From NCBI GenBank assembly GCA_947496695.1, contig CANMEI010000005.1, positions 216,495 to 280,494 on the forward strand: 64,000 nucleotides of DNA, written 5' to 3'. Within the stretch, counting starts at the first letter, position 1. Every line of letters starts with the position of its first letter. The position numbers and the translations under genes were made by a program. Shown here one piece after another: positions 46,906-55,787 of the stretch. The notes beneath the pieces are model-generated. The model worked only from the letters and a program-made list of their open reading frames with translations. It searched no databases and was not told the DNA's origin. The stretch comes from an uncultured Cellulophaga sp. (GTDB taxonomy: Bacteria; Bacteroidota; Bacteroidia; Flavobacteriales; Flavobacteriaceae).

Positions 46906-48836
46906 TACATTGATTTTAGTTGAAACCTAAGTGTTACCAATTCTTGTATTTCTTTAATAGTTTTAAAAGTACGTTTAAGTTTTATTTTTTCTTCTTTTGA
47001 TAATGTTTTTAAATCTATAAAACGACCAGAGTCATTATGATTTAGGCCTTGTTTTGTTCTAAATTTAAGTAAAGCTTTTGAGGCATATGAACAAGCTAGG
47101 TAAATTTCTTTATTATTAGGTTCTAACTCAGCCAATTTTTCAAAACGTTCAGCTGTATTATTTATAGATTTTATGGAATGTGATAATATTAAAACTCTAG
47201 CAGCATCAGTTAAAGGTCTTAATGCTCTGTTTTTAACATCAAAAGAATCTTTATGAGCCCCATCTTGCTCTACTAAAAATTGTCTAAAAAAACCAGTAGG
47301 TGAGGGGTTCTGTAATGCGCCTTTTGCTAAATGAACAAAAAATATAGGGTATTTTTTTACAGTATAAAAAATATGATTTGAGAGTTCGTGAGCTAAAGAG
47401 TTTTCACCATAAACAGCATTGTAATCAAAGAATATTGCGGCTAATAAAACTTCATCTATTCCTGGGTTTATTATCCAATGAGATGTGGTTTTTTTCCATT
47501 CGCTAACACTTAAACACCATTTTGAACTAGATGCCATCATGCCTGCAGGGCAATAATCATATCCTATTGTGTTAAGTCTTTTTGTAATTGCTTTTGCTAG
47601 ATTAATAAAATAGAATGTTGTTTTTGGTAAATTTTCTTCAGAAACATCTTCAAATATTAAGGCATTATCTTGATCTGTATGAAGCATTTGTTCACTTCTG
47701 CCTTGGCTACCTAATGAAAGCCATGCAAATTTTACAGGAGGCTTTTCTTCTATTTTGTCTAATGATATGGTTATAATTTGTTTTATACAGGCATCATTTA
47801 ATTCTGATATAATTTTAGAAATTAATGTCATCGGAATATTTTGATCTAAATATCCTTTTAACAAATTCATAATGCTTTTACGAATGCTCTTTATTTGTTT
47901 TGTTTTTTTCGCCCTTTTTATTGCTTTTATAAGTACTGCAGGGTTATGACCTAAAGCAACCATTACATCATGCTTTGATAAAATACCCACAGCTTTAGTA
48001 TCAACCGTACCATCAGCAGTAAGGCATAAATGACTAATGTTACTTTTCATCATAGCCATTTGTGCTTGTGTAATTGTTAATGTACTTGGGTATGTGATTA
48101 CTGGTGTAGTCATTATAGCACCAGCAGTTGTCGTTATTGGGTAAGCACCTGTAACCACTTTGTTTCTCAAATCTTTATCAGTAATTATACCTACAGGTAA
48201 TTTGTCATGAACTACTAAAATTGCCCCTACTTTTTTTTCGGTCATTATTTTAGCAGCTTCTTTAACTGTGGTATTCGTGTCGCAGCTAATTATTTTTTTT
48301 GAATAGTGGACAGGTTGTAAATCAATAAGTTTAAAATCACTAGCACTTTTCTCTGTATCAGAATTGATATTAATAGTATTATCAATAAATAATTTTCCTC
48401 TATGATTTTTTGAATACGGATTTCTTGTGTTGGAAGCAAAACTTTCAATTACAAAATTGCCAATTGCAGTATTGGTTAAAGCTACAGGTTTAAATACGGA
48501 GATGGGTATAGCATATAAAATACTTTCTTCATGAGCTTTAGCTTGTAGTTCATAGTTTTCATTAGCCATAAGTGGTCTAAGTCCAAAAATATCACCCTCA
48601 TCACACATGTCTACAATAGTATTGCTTTCTGGTTTAGAAAGTGATACAGCCCCTTTGTGTACAACATAAAAATGACTGTGCCCTTTTTCTTTTTCAGAAA
48701 AAATAATATTTTCTTTTTCCTTGTAAACAATTGTTATTTCTTCAGAAATGAGCTCTATTTCTTGATCAGTTAATTCATTAAAAGGAGGGAAATTCTTTAA
48801 AAAATCAGCTACTCTATGAGATATGGTATTTTTCAT
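46905..48836 (-). CDS. CAP-CBS-DUF294 nucleotidyltransferase-like protein
   Basis: 643-residue signalling protein with four parts: a cyclic-nucleotide-binding (CAP_ED) domain at about 1-125 (FSEKEKGHSHFYVVHKGAVSLS), a CBS pair at about 165-295 (TEKKVGAILVVHDKLPVGIITDKDLR), a DUF294 nucleotidyltransferase-like domain at about 330-480 (GSQGRSEQMLHTDQDNALIF holds the G-S and D-x-D motif) and a C-terminal helical DUF294_C domain. The pattern resembles GlnD-like sensors; ligand and target are unknown. It is co-transcribed with the exonuclease. Confidence 0.9.
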   Translation of the reverse strand: MKNTISHRVADFLKNFPPFNELTDQEIELISEEITIVYKEKENIIFSEKEKGHSHFYVVHKGAVSLSKPESNTIVDMCDEGDIFGLRPLMANENYELQAKAHEESILYAIPISVFKPVALTNTAIGNFVIESFASNTRNPYSKNHRGKLFIDNTININSDTEKSASDFKLIDLQPVHYSKKIISCDTNTTVKEAAKIMTEKKVGAILVVHDKLPVGIITDKDLRNKVVTGAYPITTTAGAIMTTPVITYPSTLTITQAQMAMMKSNISHLCLTADGTVDTKAVGILSKHDVMVALGHNPAVLIKAIKRAKKTKQIKSIRKSIMNLLKGYLDQNIPMTLISKIISELNDACIKQIITISLDKIEEKPPVKFAWLSLGSQGRSEQMLHTDQDNALIFEDVSEENLPKTTFYFINLAKAITKRLNTIGYDYCPAGMMASSSKWCLSVSEWKKTTSHWIINPGIDEVLLAAIFFDYNAVYGENSLAHELSNHIFYTVKKYPIFFVHLAKGALQNPSPTGFFRQFLVEQDGAHKDSFDVKNRALRPLTDAARVLILSHSIKSINNTAERFEKLAELEPNNKEIYLACSYASKALLKFRTKQGLNHNDSGRFIDLKTLSKEEKIKLKRTFKTIKEIQELVTLRFQLKSM

Positions 48837-48911
48837 AAAATCAATTAATTCTTAATAAAGATAGTATTCTTTTAAAATTTACAATTTAGATATAATTAAA
48901 AAATCTACTAT

Positions 48912-49316
48912 TTAGTTTTGTTGACTAGAAGCTAAGTTTTGAAGTACTTTCATTGCCTTTTCAGCATCTTTTTGGTTTACAAAAATATGATCATGGTAAA
49001 ATGCTGCTACTACGTTACAGCTAATATTATATTTAGCTAATTCATTAGAAAATTTAGCAGTAAGACCTACTGCGTCAAGTGATGAATGTATGGTAAGTGT
49101 AATCCAAGAAGCTATATAATCATACTTTAAGTTTAAATTATCAGCTTTATTTTGTTCTAGAATTAAAGTAGTTCCTTCAGCCTCTTTAAACTCACAAATA
49201 ATAACATTTCTATCTATATCATTAGCATTTTTTAATGTTGTAAATACATAAGCTCCTTTGTTTAATTTAGGTGTCATGCTTTTTATAAGTTTTGATAAAT
49301 CTGTAACTCCTGACAT
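48912..49316 (-). CDS. ACT domain-containing protein
   Basis: 134-residue protein with an ACT-like fold: an N-terminal part starting SGVTDLSKLIKSMTPKLNKG, and a C-terminal ACT-like repeat (TLTIHSSLDAVGLTAKFSNELA near residue 75). I chose ATG 49316; the longer reading frame (to 49397) runs into the upstream gene and adds 27 unlikely residues. ACT domains bind amino acids, so a small-molecule sensor role is likely. It begins 11 nt after the SMR gene stop, so the two form an operon. Confidence 0.8.
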   Translation of the reverse strand: MSGVTDLSKLIKSMTPKLNKGAYVFTTLKNANDIDRNVIICEFKEAEGTTLILEQNKADNLNLKYDYIASWITLTIHSSLDAVGLTAKFSNELAKYNISCNVVAAFYHDHIFVNQKDAEKAMKVLQNLASSQQN

Positions 49317-49327
49317 TATATATTGTT

Positions 49328-49657
49328 TTATGAATGTGAAACTGCTTTTAAGCCAATTATTGAGCCTATTAAAGTTGTGATAAAAAAGAGTCTCCAAAAA
49401 GTAGCAGGGTCTTTAAATATGAAGATACCTACTAGAGCAGTGCCAACGGCACCAATGCCTGTCCAAACTGCATATGCAGTTCCAATAGGAAGTTCTTGTG
49501 TAGCTTTCATTAATAATAACATACTTATGATTAGGCAAATTAAAAAAGCACCATACCATATGTACATTTCGGTACCAGCTGTTTCTTTTGCTTTTCCAAG
49601 GCAAGAAGCAAAAGCTACTTCAAACAAACCGCCAATAACTAATAATAACCAACTCAT
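49328..49657 (-). CDS. SMR family transporter (SugE/Gdx-like)
   Basis: 109-residue four-helix small multidrug resistance protein. The conserved membrane Glu is Glu13 (GGLFEVAFA), and GTAYAVWTGIGAVGTALVGI near residue 58 is typical of the SugE/Gdx (guanidinium exporter) subgroup. It works as a dual-topology dimer. There is no room for a guanidine riboswitch upstream, as a terminator for the next operon lies within 50-85 nt. Quaternary ammonium export is the alternative. Confidence 0.88.
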   Translation of the reverse strand: MSWLLLVIGGLFEVAFASCLGKAKETAGTEMYIWYGAFLICLIISMLLLMKATQELPIGTAYAVWTGIGAVGTALVGIFIFKDPATFWRLFFITTLIGSIIGLKAVSHS

Positions 49658-49706
49658 ATTTTAAATAAATTTAAGACCTAAACCATTAAAAACATATACA
49701 AAAAAA

Positions 49707-49740
49707 TAAGCATCAATAGTTGTACAACTATTGATGCTTA
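49707..49740 (-). terminator. 34-bp palindromic terminator of the sugar acid operon
   Basis: Perfect 34-bp palindrome (17-bp arms) followed on the minus strand by six T (49706-49701). It ends the FAH-SDR-UxaA-LldD transcript. Confidence 0.9.
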
Positions 49741-49763
49741 AAAGTATAAAATAAAGGTTAGAA

Positions 49764-50621
49764 TTACTCTTTAAAAGCAACTACATTTTGTTTAGAAATA
49801 CCTAAACCTTCAATACCTAATTCAATAACATCACCAGCTTTTAGGTAAACAGGTGGTTTTAGACCAAGGCCAACACCAAATGGAGTTCCTGTTGAAATAA
49901 TATCACCTGGTAAAAGTGTCATAAATTGACTAATGTGACTAACTACTTCTTGTACATTAAAAATAAAATCAGAAGTAGAGCTATTCTGCATTATTTCACC
50001 ATTTAATTTTAACCAAAGGTTTAAATTGTTAGGATCTTTAATTTCATCTGTTGTAGCAATAAATGGTCCAATAGGAGCAAAAGTATCACAGCTTTTACCC
50101 TTAACCCATTGTCCTGATCTTTCTAACTGAAAAGCTCTTTCACTTACATCGTTATGTAAAACATAACCTGCAATATGATCAAAAACATCTGCTTTTTCAA
50201 CGTAAGATGCTTTTTTACCAATTACAATTGATAATTCAACTTCCCAGTCAGATTTTGTACTGTTTTTAGGTAGCATAATATCGTCATTCGGACCAATAAT
50301 TGCAGAGGTAGCTTTAAAAAATAAAACAGGTTCTTTAGGAACTTCCATTCCTGCTTCTTCCGCATGTTGCGCATAATTTAATCCAACACAAACAATTTTA
50401 GAAGGTCTTGTTAAAGGAGCACCTAAACGTTCACTATCAGCAATTTCTGGGCAAGAAGATTCATTGTTTTTTAACCAATTTTTCAGTTTTTCAATGCCAC
50501 CGTTACCAAAAAAAGCTTCATCATAATCAGAACCAAAGCCTGATACATCAATTTTAGTTCCGTTTGCTAATTGAACTCCTGGCTTTTCTTTATTTACTTC
50601 GCCAAAACGTATTAATTTCAT
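49764..50621 (-). CDS. Fumarylacetoacetate hydrolase family protein (probable 2,4-diketo-3-deoxy-sugar-acid hydrolase)
   Basis: 285-residue FAH-family enzyme: ICVGLNYAQHAEEA near residue 75, and the metal-binding Glu/Asp in GPNDDIMLPKNS and DWEVELSIVIGKKA. In the L-fucose oxidative route this family splits 2,4-diketo-3-deoxy-L-fuconate into pyruvate and L-lactate. Here it is the last gene of an operon with an SDR, a dehydratase and a lactate dehydrogenase, which supports that role (inference). Starts 20 nt after the SDR. Confidence 0.85.
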   Translation of the reverse strand: MKLIRFGEVNKEKPGVQLANGTKIDVSGFGSDYDEAFFGNGGIEKLKNWLKNNESSCPEIADSERLGAPLTRPSKIVCVGLNYAQHAEEAGMEVPKEPVLFFKATSAIIGPNDDIMLPKNSTKSDWEVELSIVIGKKASYVEKADVFDHIAGYVLHNDVSERAFQLERSGQWVKGKSCDTFAPIGPFIATTDEIKDPNNLNLWLKLNGEIMQNSSTSDFIFNVQEVVSHISQFMTLLPGDIISTGTPFGVGLGLKPPVYLKAGDVIELGIEGLGISKQNVVAFKE

Positions 50622-50642
50622 GTTTTTTATTTTTGTTGTTAT

Positions 50643-51422
50643 TTATCCGTTTAAAGTTACAAATCCGCCATCAATAGCATAATTTGATCCAGTTATAAAA
50701 CCTGCTTCATCAGAAGATAAAAACAAGCTTAAATCTGCAATCTCTTGGGTGCTACCCATACGACCAATAGGTTGCGTTTTTGAAAGTTTTTCAAACATTT
50801 CTTCTTCTTTGCCTGGGTAGTTTTTGCTAATAAAACCATCAACAAAAGGAGTATGAACTCTACCAGGAGCAATACAGTTACAACGTATGCCATCTTGAAT
50901 ATAATCTTTAGCAATAGAATAGGTCATGGTAAGTACAGCACCTTTAGTCATAGAATATGCAAAACGATCAGAGATACCTACAGTTGAGGCAATTGATGCT
51001 ATATTCAAAATAGAACCACCGCCGTTACTAATTAAAGAAGGTAGTGCTGCTTTTATACAATTATAAACACCTTTGATGTTTACATTGTACAACCTATCTA
51101 AATCTTCTTCCTCAACTGCATCAATATTACCTACATGGGCAATACCGGCATTGTTGATTAATATGTCTATTTTTTCTTCTTTAGCAATAGCGTTGATAAT
51201 TTCATTCACATTTTTTTGGTTTGAAACATCACATTTATGAGCTACAGCTGTTGCTCCTGTTTTAGTTATTTCGGCAACAGTAGCTTCAGCACCATCCATA
51301 TTAAAATCTAAAATATGAATTTTACCACCTTGCCCAGCAAAGGTTGTTGATATGGCTTTACCAATACCACTACCGCCACCTGTTACAATCGCTACTTTAT
51401 TTTTTAAACTAAATTTTGTCAT
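50643..51422 (-). CDS. SDR family oxidoreductase (probable 2-keto-3-deoxy-fuconate 4-dehydrogenase type)
   Basis: 259-residue short-chain dehydrogenase. NAD(P) motif VTGGGSGIGKAI (about 12-23), NNAGIAH (about 88), active-site Tyr/Lys in AYSMTKGA (about 155). An Asp after the second strand (ILDFN) favours NAD over NADP. In the fucose route an SDR oxidises 2-keto-3-deoxy-L-fuconate at C4 before FAH cleavage. Substrate is inferred from neighbours. Confidence 0.85.
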   Translation of the reverse strand: MTKFSLKNKVAIVTGGGSGIGKAISTTFAGQGGKIHILDFNMDGAEATVAEITKTGATAVAHKCDVSNQKNVNEIINAIAKEEKIDILINNAGIAHVGNIDAVEEEDLDRLYNVNIKGVYNCIKAALPSLISNGGGSILNIASIASTVGISDRFAYSMTKGAVLTMTYSIAKDYIQDGIRCNCIAPGRVHTPFVDGFISKNYPGKEEEMFEKLSKTQPIGRMGSTQEIADLSLFLSSDEAGFITGSNYAIDGGFVTLNG

Positions 51423-51450
51423 TACGGTATACTTAAATTTTAATTTATTT

Positions 51451-53112
51451 TTATAAAGACATTCCTCTTTTCCAAGGAATAAAATCGTCTTGTCTTAATT
51501 TTCTTGCTTTTGTTTGTTTGCCACTTGCTACTTCAATAATATAATCTAATAAAGCTTCACCAGATTTTTCAATTGTAGTAGTACCTTCAATAATAGCACC
51601 AGTATTAAAATCTATAATATCTGGCATTTTATTATAAAGCTTTGTGTTTGTTGACACCTTAATTACAGGTGTTATTGGATTACCGGTAGGTGTGCCAAGC
51701 CCAGTGGTAAATAAAATAATATTTGAGCCCGAACCAGCTAAACCAGTTGTAGATTCAACATCGTTACCAGGTGTACATAATAAATTTAATCCTGGTTTTA
51801 CTACTTGTTCTGTGTAATCTAGTACATCTTGAACAGGAGAAGTTCCTCCTTTTTTAGCAGCACCAGCAGATTTTATAGCATCGGTAATTAAACCATCTTT
51901 AATATTACCTGGTGAAGGGTTTGCATAAAAACCAGAACCTAATAAGTCTGCTTTTTCATTATAAGTTGACATAATTTGAGAAAACTTTTTAGCTTTTTCA
52001 GAATCAGTACATCTATTTATTAATTCTTGCTCAACACCATTTAATTCAGGGAATTCAGAAAGTACAGTTGCACCACCTAAACCTACAATTAAATCAGAAA
52101 CATAACCTAGAGTAGGGTTTGCAGAAATACCAGAAAAACCATCAGAACCACCACATTCTAAACCAATTACTAATTTATCAAGAGTAGCAGGTTTACGTTC
52201 TATTTTATTAGCTTCAATTAAGCCAACGAAAGTTTTTTTAACAGCCTCGGCTAAAAGTTCTTTTTCAGATCCTATTTCTTGTTGTTCCAGAACATAAACA
52301 GGTTTTTGGTTTTTAGGTGCCATTTGGTGTAATGCTTTGGCTAAAATTTCAGCTTGAGCATGTTGGCAACCTAAACTCAAAATTGTTGCTCCAGCTACAT
52401 TAGGGTTGTTAATATAGCCCGCTAATAAATTACACAAAGTAACAGAATCAGATGTTGCACCGCCACAACCACCATCGTGTGTTAAAAAACGAATTCCATC
52501 AATATTAGGGAATAATGGATTTTTAGTGTTCTCTTTTGCATCAATTAAAATATTTTTTTCTAAAATATCTTTTGATGAAGCGCCAGATTTATAAGCATTA
52601 ATCATGCTATCAACATCTAAACCAAGGTGTTGTTTTTTACCAAAACCTAATTTTTCTACAAGTGCTTGTTTTAAAACTTCAACATTTCTGTTTTGACAAA
52701 AGACTAAAGGAATAACCAGCCAGTTATTTTCTGTACCAACCTTACCATCTGCTCTATGATATCCATTAAAAGTTTTGTTAGTAAAGTTTGATAGGTTAGG
52801 AGCCTCCCAAGTTTTTTGATCGTCTTTAGAATCTACACCATATTTTTCGGTATCGTGTACCAAATTAGTAGTACTAATTTTATCACCTTTTAATATTTCT
52901 TTTTTAGCTCTTCCCACTAGAACGCCATACATGTAAACAGGGTCATTTTTTTGAAGTGTTTCTGTTACAAATTTGTGTTTAGAGTCTATATCATTCTGAA
53001 TTACATAGTTTTGTGATTCAAAGGATATTTCTGAACCTTTTTTTATATCAGTAAGAGCTACAAGCACATTATCTTTTGTGTGTATGCGCAGTACTTTTTG
53101 TTGACTACTCAT
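51451..53112 (-). CDS. UxaA-family altronate/sugar acid dehydratase
   Basis: 553-residue dehydratase with an N-terminal SAF domain (about 1-100; LRIHTKDNVLVALTDIKKG) and a UxaA/altronate-hydrolase C-terminal domain: HDGGCGGATSD near residue 210, LSLGCQHAQAE near 246, LECGGSDGFSGISANP near 316 and PGNDVESTTGLAGSGSN near 445. The conserved Cys suggest metal binding as in UxaA/GarD. It should dehydrate a hexonate to the 2-keto-3-deoxy acid. Neighbours suggest L-fuconate or a related 6-deoxy acid (inference). Confidence 0.9.
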   Translation of the reverse strand: MSSQQKVLRIHTKDNVLVALTDIKKGSEISFESQNYVIQNDIDSKHKFVTETLQKNDPVYMYGVLVGRAKKEILKGDKISTTNLVHDTEKYGVDSKDDQKTWEAPNLSNFTNKTFNGYHRADGKVGTENNWLVIPLVFCQNRNVEVLKQALVEKLGFGKKQHLGLDVDSMINAYKSGASSKDILEKNILIDAKENTKNPLFPNIDGIRFLTHDGGCGGATSDSVTLCNLLAGYINNPNVAGATILSLGCQHAQAEILAKALHQMAPKNQKPVYVLEQQEIGSEKELLAEAVKKTFVGLIEANKIERKPATLDKLVIGLECGGSDGFSGISANPTLGYVSDLIVGLGGATVLSEFPELNGVEQELINRCTDSEKAKKFSQIMSTYNEKADLLGSGFYANPSPGNIKDGLITDAIKSAGAAKKGGTSPVQDVLDYTEQVVKPGLNLLCTPGNDVESTTGLAGSGSNIILFTTGLGTPTGNPITPVIKVSTNTKLYNKMPDIIDFNTGAIIEGTTTIEKSGEALLDYIIEVASGKQTKARKLRQDDFIPWKRGMSL

Positions 53113-53132
53113 CTAAAATTATTATTTAATGG

Positions 53133-54281
53133 TTATTTTACTAAATGGAAAGGGAAATCTTCCACTCTTTCACAACAAAGTTGTTCCATAACTTGTTGCA
53201 ATTCAGTTTTTAATAAGCTAATAGTGTGATCACCACCTTTGTTACCTAATGCAGCAGCACCATACATAAATGAACGCCCCATGAAAGTGAATTTTGCTCC
53301 ACTAGCTAAAGCTCTAGCTACATCGGGACCAGAACGAACGCCACTATCCATCATTACTTCAATTTGATCACCATATTTAGCGGCAATGTTCGTTAATGGT
53401 TTTATTGATGATTCACCAGCATCTAATTGTCTACCACCATGGTTTGAGACTATAATTCCATCAAGTCCTAAACGAATTGCTTCTTGTGTATCAGCCTCTG
53501 AGGCAACACCTTTTAATACTAATTTGCCTTTCCACATATCACGGATAGGTTTAATTTTTTCTTCGTTTAATCGACCAGAAAAAGTAGCATCCATGAATTT
53601 ACCTAATTGTTTTAAATCTAAACCTTTTGGCATGTATGGTTTTAAAGTTTCAAAATTTGGTTGTCCATATTTTAATGTGTTTAAAGCCCAACTAGGTTTA
53701 CCTAAAACTTGTAATATGTTTGTAATGCTCATTTTTGGAGGCATCGCTAAACCATTTCTAATATCTCTTGGTCTAAAACCAAAAGTAGGTACGTCACATA
53801 AAATAACAAGAACTGGGCATTCAGCAACTTCAGCTCTTTTAATAATATCGTCTCTAAGTCTATTTTCGGTTGGATGATACAATTGAAACCAAGCTTTACC
53901 TTCAGTAAGTTCACTAGCACGTTCAATACTTGTAGTTGTTACAGTACTCAATATAAATGGTACGTTGTGTTTAAAAGCTGCTTTAGCTAAAATTTCAGGA
54001 GAATTTGGCCACATTAAACCTTGAAGACCAACTGGTGCTATACCAAAGGGAGCATCATATTCTATACCGAATAAATTAGTTTTTAAACTTGCACCATTAA
54101 AATTTCTTAAATATTGTGGTGTTAATTGTATATCGCGTAATTCAGATGTGTTTCTATGAAGATTTACGTCTTCATTACAACCACCATCTAAATAATCAAA
54201 AGCAAATTTCGGAATACGTTTTTTTGCTTTTAATCTTAAGTCATCAATAGATGGATAATCATTATTGAATTTAAGAGCCAT
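53133..54281 (-). CDS. FMN-dependent alpha-hydroxy acid dehydrogenase (LldD-like)
   Basis: 382-residue flavoenzyme of the lactate/glycolate oxidase family. Starts DDLRLKAKKRIPKFAFDYLDGG, has KGVASEADTQEA near residue 257 (Lys of FMN site) and SNHGGRQLD near 279 with the catalytic His. In this operon it would oxidise the L-lactate released by the FAH step to pyruvate. First gene of the operon; a candidate AraC-site inverted repeat lies 91-110 nt upstream. Confidence 0.92.
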   Translation of the reverse strand: MALKFNNDYPSIDDLRLKAKKRIPKFAFDYLDGGCNEDVNLHRNTSELRDIQLTPQYLRNFNGASLKTNLFGIEYDAPFGIAPVGLQGLMWPNSPEILAKAAFKHNVPFILSTVTTTSIERASELTEGKAWFQLYHPTENRLRDDIIKRAEVAECPVLVILCDVPTFGFRPRDIRNGLAMPPKMSITNILQVLGKPSWALNTLKYGQPNFETLKPYMPKGLDLKQLGKFMDATFSGRLNEEKIKPIRDMWKGKLVLKGVASEADTQEAIRLGLDGIIVSNHGGRQLDAGESSIKPLTNIAAKYGDQIEVMMDSGVRSGPDVARALASGAKFTFMGRSFMYGAAALGNKGGDHTISLLKTELQQVMEQLCCERVEDFPFHLVK

Positions 54282-54371
54282 TATATTTTTTAGTTTGAGA
54301 TTATTCTACCAGTAATTTATGTTACAATAGTACATTATATACTTGCTGAAATCTTCCTAAAATTTGATAAT

Positions 54372-54391
54372 TAGCAATACTATTTTTGCTA
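54372..54391. promoter_or_regulatory. Inverted repeat upstream of the sugar acid operon, candidate AraC site
   Basis: TAGCAA, 8-nt spacer, TTGCTA. The same half-site (TTGCTA/TAGCAA) is part of a perfect palindrome upstream of the adjacent regulator (55440-55455). Function is inferred from position. Confidence 0.4.
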
Positions 54392-54446
54392 TTAATGATT
54401 TTTTAATAACTGAAGTGCAATTTTTAATCATTAAATTGTAAAATAA

Positions 54447-55319
54447 CTAGTTTTTATTATTCGTATGTTTTTTCAGATATTGTGAGGGGGTGCAGTTCAT
54501 GATTAATTTAAATTGACGATTAAAATTAGAAATATTATTAAAGCCTGATTCATAGCAAATAGAGGCAATATTAAACTTATTTTCAAGTAATAATTTACAA
54601 GCGTAACCAATTCGTATTTCAGATAAATACCTAGAGAATGGTTTTTTATTTACGCGTTTAAAATAACGACTAAAAGCAGAGGTATTCATGTGTGCTATTT
54701 GAGCTACTTCCTCAAGACTAATTGTTTTATTAAAGTTTTTAAAAATGAAAGCCTGTATTTTATCTTGTGTGTCACTTTTTGTAGCATTGAAAGAATTTAA
54801 AAACCCTTGGCTTGATAGTTTTTTAGTTTTCTTATGCTTTGAAAGTTTATTAAGTATCTGTAAAAAAGTAATTGTTTTTTCAAAGCCTTCAAGTTCAATC
54901 ATTTCCTGAATTTCATCGATAATATCTTTAGGAACATCTAAAAATTTTAAACCATATCTTGCTCTTTCAAAAAGTTCTAAAAGATGTATCATTTCGGGAG
55001 TTTTAAAAAACTCCATTCCTAAATAATCTTTCTTAAAATGTATAGCAATAGCTTTTGCTATTTGGTTGGAGTTTTTTTGAAAGTAATCATCATCATTCAA
55101 CCACATATGAGGTAAATTCTCTCCAATCAAAACAATATCATTAACCTCAAATTTTTCAATACTATCACCGACAAAACAAGTGCCTTCACTTTTTAGCACT
55201 ACCACAAGCTCAAGTTCAGGGTGGTAATGCCATATTTTTAAAAAATAAGGATACTCATTTACTTTAGTTGTAAAGGAACTATTATTAAGGCTACTTCTAT
55301 CTAATAAATGGAGTTTCAT
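54447..55319 (-). CDS. AraC family transcriptional regulator with cupin sensor
   Basis: 290-residue regulator. N-terminal cupin-like sensor (HYHPELELVVVLKSEGTCFVGD near residue 31, PHMW near 70), C-terminal AraC helix-turn-helix pair (about 190-290, with ISLEEVAQIAHMNTSAFSRYFKRV and ASICYESGFNNISNFNRQFK). It sits upstream of and in line with the sugar acid operon, which it most likely activates in response to the sugar or an intermediate. Confidence 0.9.
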   Translation of the reverse strand: MKLHLLDRSSLNNSSFTTKVNEYPYFLKIWHYHPELELVVVLKSEGTCFVGDSIEKFEVNDIVLIGENLPHMWLNDDDYFQKNSNQIAKAIAIHFKKDYLGMEFFKTPEMIHLLELFERARYGLKFLDVPKDIIDEIQEMIELEGFEKTITFLQILNKLSKHKKTKKLSSQGFLNSFNATKSDTQDKIQAFIFKNFNKTISLEEVAQIAHMNTSAFSRYFKRVNKKPFSRYLSEIRIGYACKLLLENKFNIASICYESGFNNISNFNRQFKLIMNCTPSQYLKKHTNNKN

Positions 55320-55439
55320 AATACTTAAAAAGCTTTTTATTTTATTTATAATTAGTTTTAAGCAAAAATAGTATTATTTTTTAATTTAAATTGAATTATT
55401 ACCATTCACCGACACTTATTGTTTGTTTGTATATAGTTA

Positions 55440-55455
55440 ATTGCTAATTAGCAAT
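55440..55455. promoter_or_regulatory. 16-bp palindrome upstream of the AraC gene
   Basis: ATTGCTAATTAGCAAT, perfect, 121 nt upstream of the regulator start. It contains the TTGCTA/TAGCAA half-sites also seen upstream of the sugar acid operon. Confidence 0.4.
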
Positions 55456-55560
55456 AATCTTTAATTAATTAATTAGAAGTTTTCTTATTTTGAAATTAAA
55501 AAAAAAATATTTTGTTTAGAGAAATTTTTTAAAAAAAAGTTAATTTTTTAATCTTATATA

Positions 55561-55592
55561 TTTAATGTTTAAGAAGTGAAGTATTATATTTG
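55561..55592 (+). promoter_or_regulatory. Candidate promoter of the giant surface protein
   Basis: TATATTTG at 55585-55592 (perfect -7 consensus TAnnTTTG), with TTTA at 55561-55564 as a weak -33. It implies a leader of about 190 nt before the ATG at 55788. Confidence 0.4.
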
Positions 55593-55787
55593 ATAAAGAA
55601 AAATCCTACTTTGTATTCTTTTGATATATTAAACCTCCTAAATTTTACTTTTAATCGATGCTATCAAACGTTTAATCTTTAAAATTATTTTTTAAGACTA
55701 TAAATACATTTTGCTTTTTGATTTTGTTTTTATTGTTAAATAAATCATAAATATTACCATAACAACCTGCTTAATTTAATTTTTTTT

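Larger units (their letters stand above)
55320..55787. other. Intergenic region between the AraC gene and the giant surface protein gene
   Basis: About 470 nt, very AT-rich. It holds a 16-bp palindrome (55440-55455) and a promoter for the giant gene (55561-55592). I see no gene or RNA. Confidence 0.6.

Noticed and set aside
49658..49763. Guanidine riboswitch before the SMR gene
   Set aside because: The 106-nt gap is mostly taken by the 34-bp palindromic terminator of the upstream operon.
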